Assembly (NCBI GenBank): GCA_013397865.1
Contig: VZTI01004092.1
Coordinates: 780,149 to 844,148 of the forward strand
Length of the DNA stretch: 64,000 nucleotides
From: Struthidea cinerea
Taxonomy: Eukaryota > Chordata > Aves > Passeriformes > Corcoracidae
Reading direction: 5' to 3'
Below, piece after piece: positions 63,721 through 64,000 of this stretch. The stretch's first letter is position 1. Each line of letters opens with the position of its first letter. The translations under genes were made by a program, and so were the position numbers. The notes below the pieces were generated by a model. It made no database searches. It saw only the letters and a program-made list of their open reading frames with translations, and was not told the origin of the DNA.

Positions 63721-63944
63721 AAAGTGAGGTCAATTTGCTTTAATTACAGAAATAACTTCTGAAGCAAGTAATTGCTTCCCTGCAGTCCTGGAAGACAACA
63801 AGTGGGAGTTGAGTAAGAAAAAGTGGAGAAATGAGTCAAGTTGTTGGCAGTACATGGAGTCTTTGTCTTCACACTGTATTGGAATATCAGTGATGTCTTT
63901 TTTGTTTTCCTCTCTTCCCAAACAATATTTTTGATTTCTTTTAG

Positions 63945-63999
63945 GCAAAATAAGAATCACCATCTGCAAGTCTGTGGAATTTCTGAGAAATCTCCATAG
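63945..63999 (+). other. ERC1: Candidate alternative terminal exon of ERC1
   Basis: The pyrimidine-rich stretch 63896-63942 (ttttttgttttcctctcttccc, interrupted, then gatttctttt) ends in ag at 63943-63944. Splicing exon C (ending in AA) to 63945 would restore Lys and then read QNKNHHLQVCGISEKSP before a TAG at 63997-63999, truncating ERC1 before the rest of its coiled coil and its C-terminal Rab-binding region. Acceptor-like sites are common, and a frame of 17 codons is short. No poly-A signal can be checked, because the window ends here. Confidence 0.3.
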
Positions 64000-64000
64000 C

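Larger units (their letters stand above)
56591..64000 (+). other. ERC1: ERC1 intron downstream of exon C (5' part)
   Basis: Begins with the near-consensus donor gtaagt and runs to the window edge. It contains a 27-base T run in a pyrimidine tract (57449-57475), and a poly-T run with an N gap (63643-63720). At the very end there is an acceptor-like site with a short in-frame open stretch (63945-63999). The normal next ERC1 exon is not found. I recognise no CR1 or other repeat family in this part. Confidence 0.8.

Noticed and set aside
1..64000. CRISPR arrays, prokaryotic operons, tRNA or rRNA genes, endogenous retrovirus LTRs
   Set aside because: No regularly spaced repeats, no compact gene clusters, no cloverleaf or rRNA landmarks and no LTR pair were seen; the splice sites and CR1 elements show vertebrate nuclear DNA.

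Overview
This window is vertebrate nuclear DNA, most likely from a bird. It is AT-rich and almost entirely intronic. Three short exons on the + strand encode successive pieces of the coiled-coil rod of ERC1 (ELKS/RAB6IP2/CAST2), a scaffold of the presynaptic active zone and of cortical exocytosis sites. The avian call rests on several CR1 retrotransposon 3' ends with typical amniote/avian sequence and terminal ATTCTATA-type octamers, and on the absence of any Alu, B1/B2 or L1 that I can recognise. I cannot name the species.

Layout: 1-21939 is the downstream part of an ERC1 intron. Exon A is 21940-22075 (136 bp), followed by an 18.4 kb intron. Exon B is 40499-40630 (132 bp, 44 whole codons), followed by a 15.8 kb intron. 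Exon C is 56430-56590 (161 bp), and 56591-64000 is the start of the next intron. The three exons join in frame: A ends on a complete codon, B is phase 0 on both sides, and C starts at phase 0 and ends two bases into a codon. B is therefore a frame-neutral cassette, and A can splice directly to C. Neither the exon expected before A nor the usual one after C is visible. A possible short alternative terminal exon lies at the very end of the window (63945-63999).

The introns carry at least six CR1 fragments. One is a long relic with recognisable reverse-transcriptase finger sequence (about 6857-7735). The other five are 3'-end pieces, at about 16548, 19833, 25940, 46709 (the only - strand copy) and 51330. 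Other structure includes two N gaps in poly-T tracts (3638-3709, 63664-63713), simple repeats, two small tandem duplications, a 50-nt near-perfect hairpin (41916-41965), two G-quadruplex/i-motif candidates, and AT-rich stretches with paired homeodomain-type sites.

None of the other open reading frames of 60-160 codons looks like a gene. They lack splice context, family similarity and conserved motifs that I can recognise, and their number is what AT-rich intron sequence would give by chance. I see no tRNA, rRNA, CRISPR array, operon or unknown multi-gene system. The most useful leads are the cassette exon with its weak donor, the candidate alternative 3' exon, and the hairpin.
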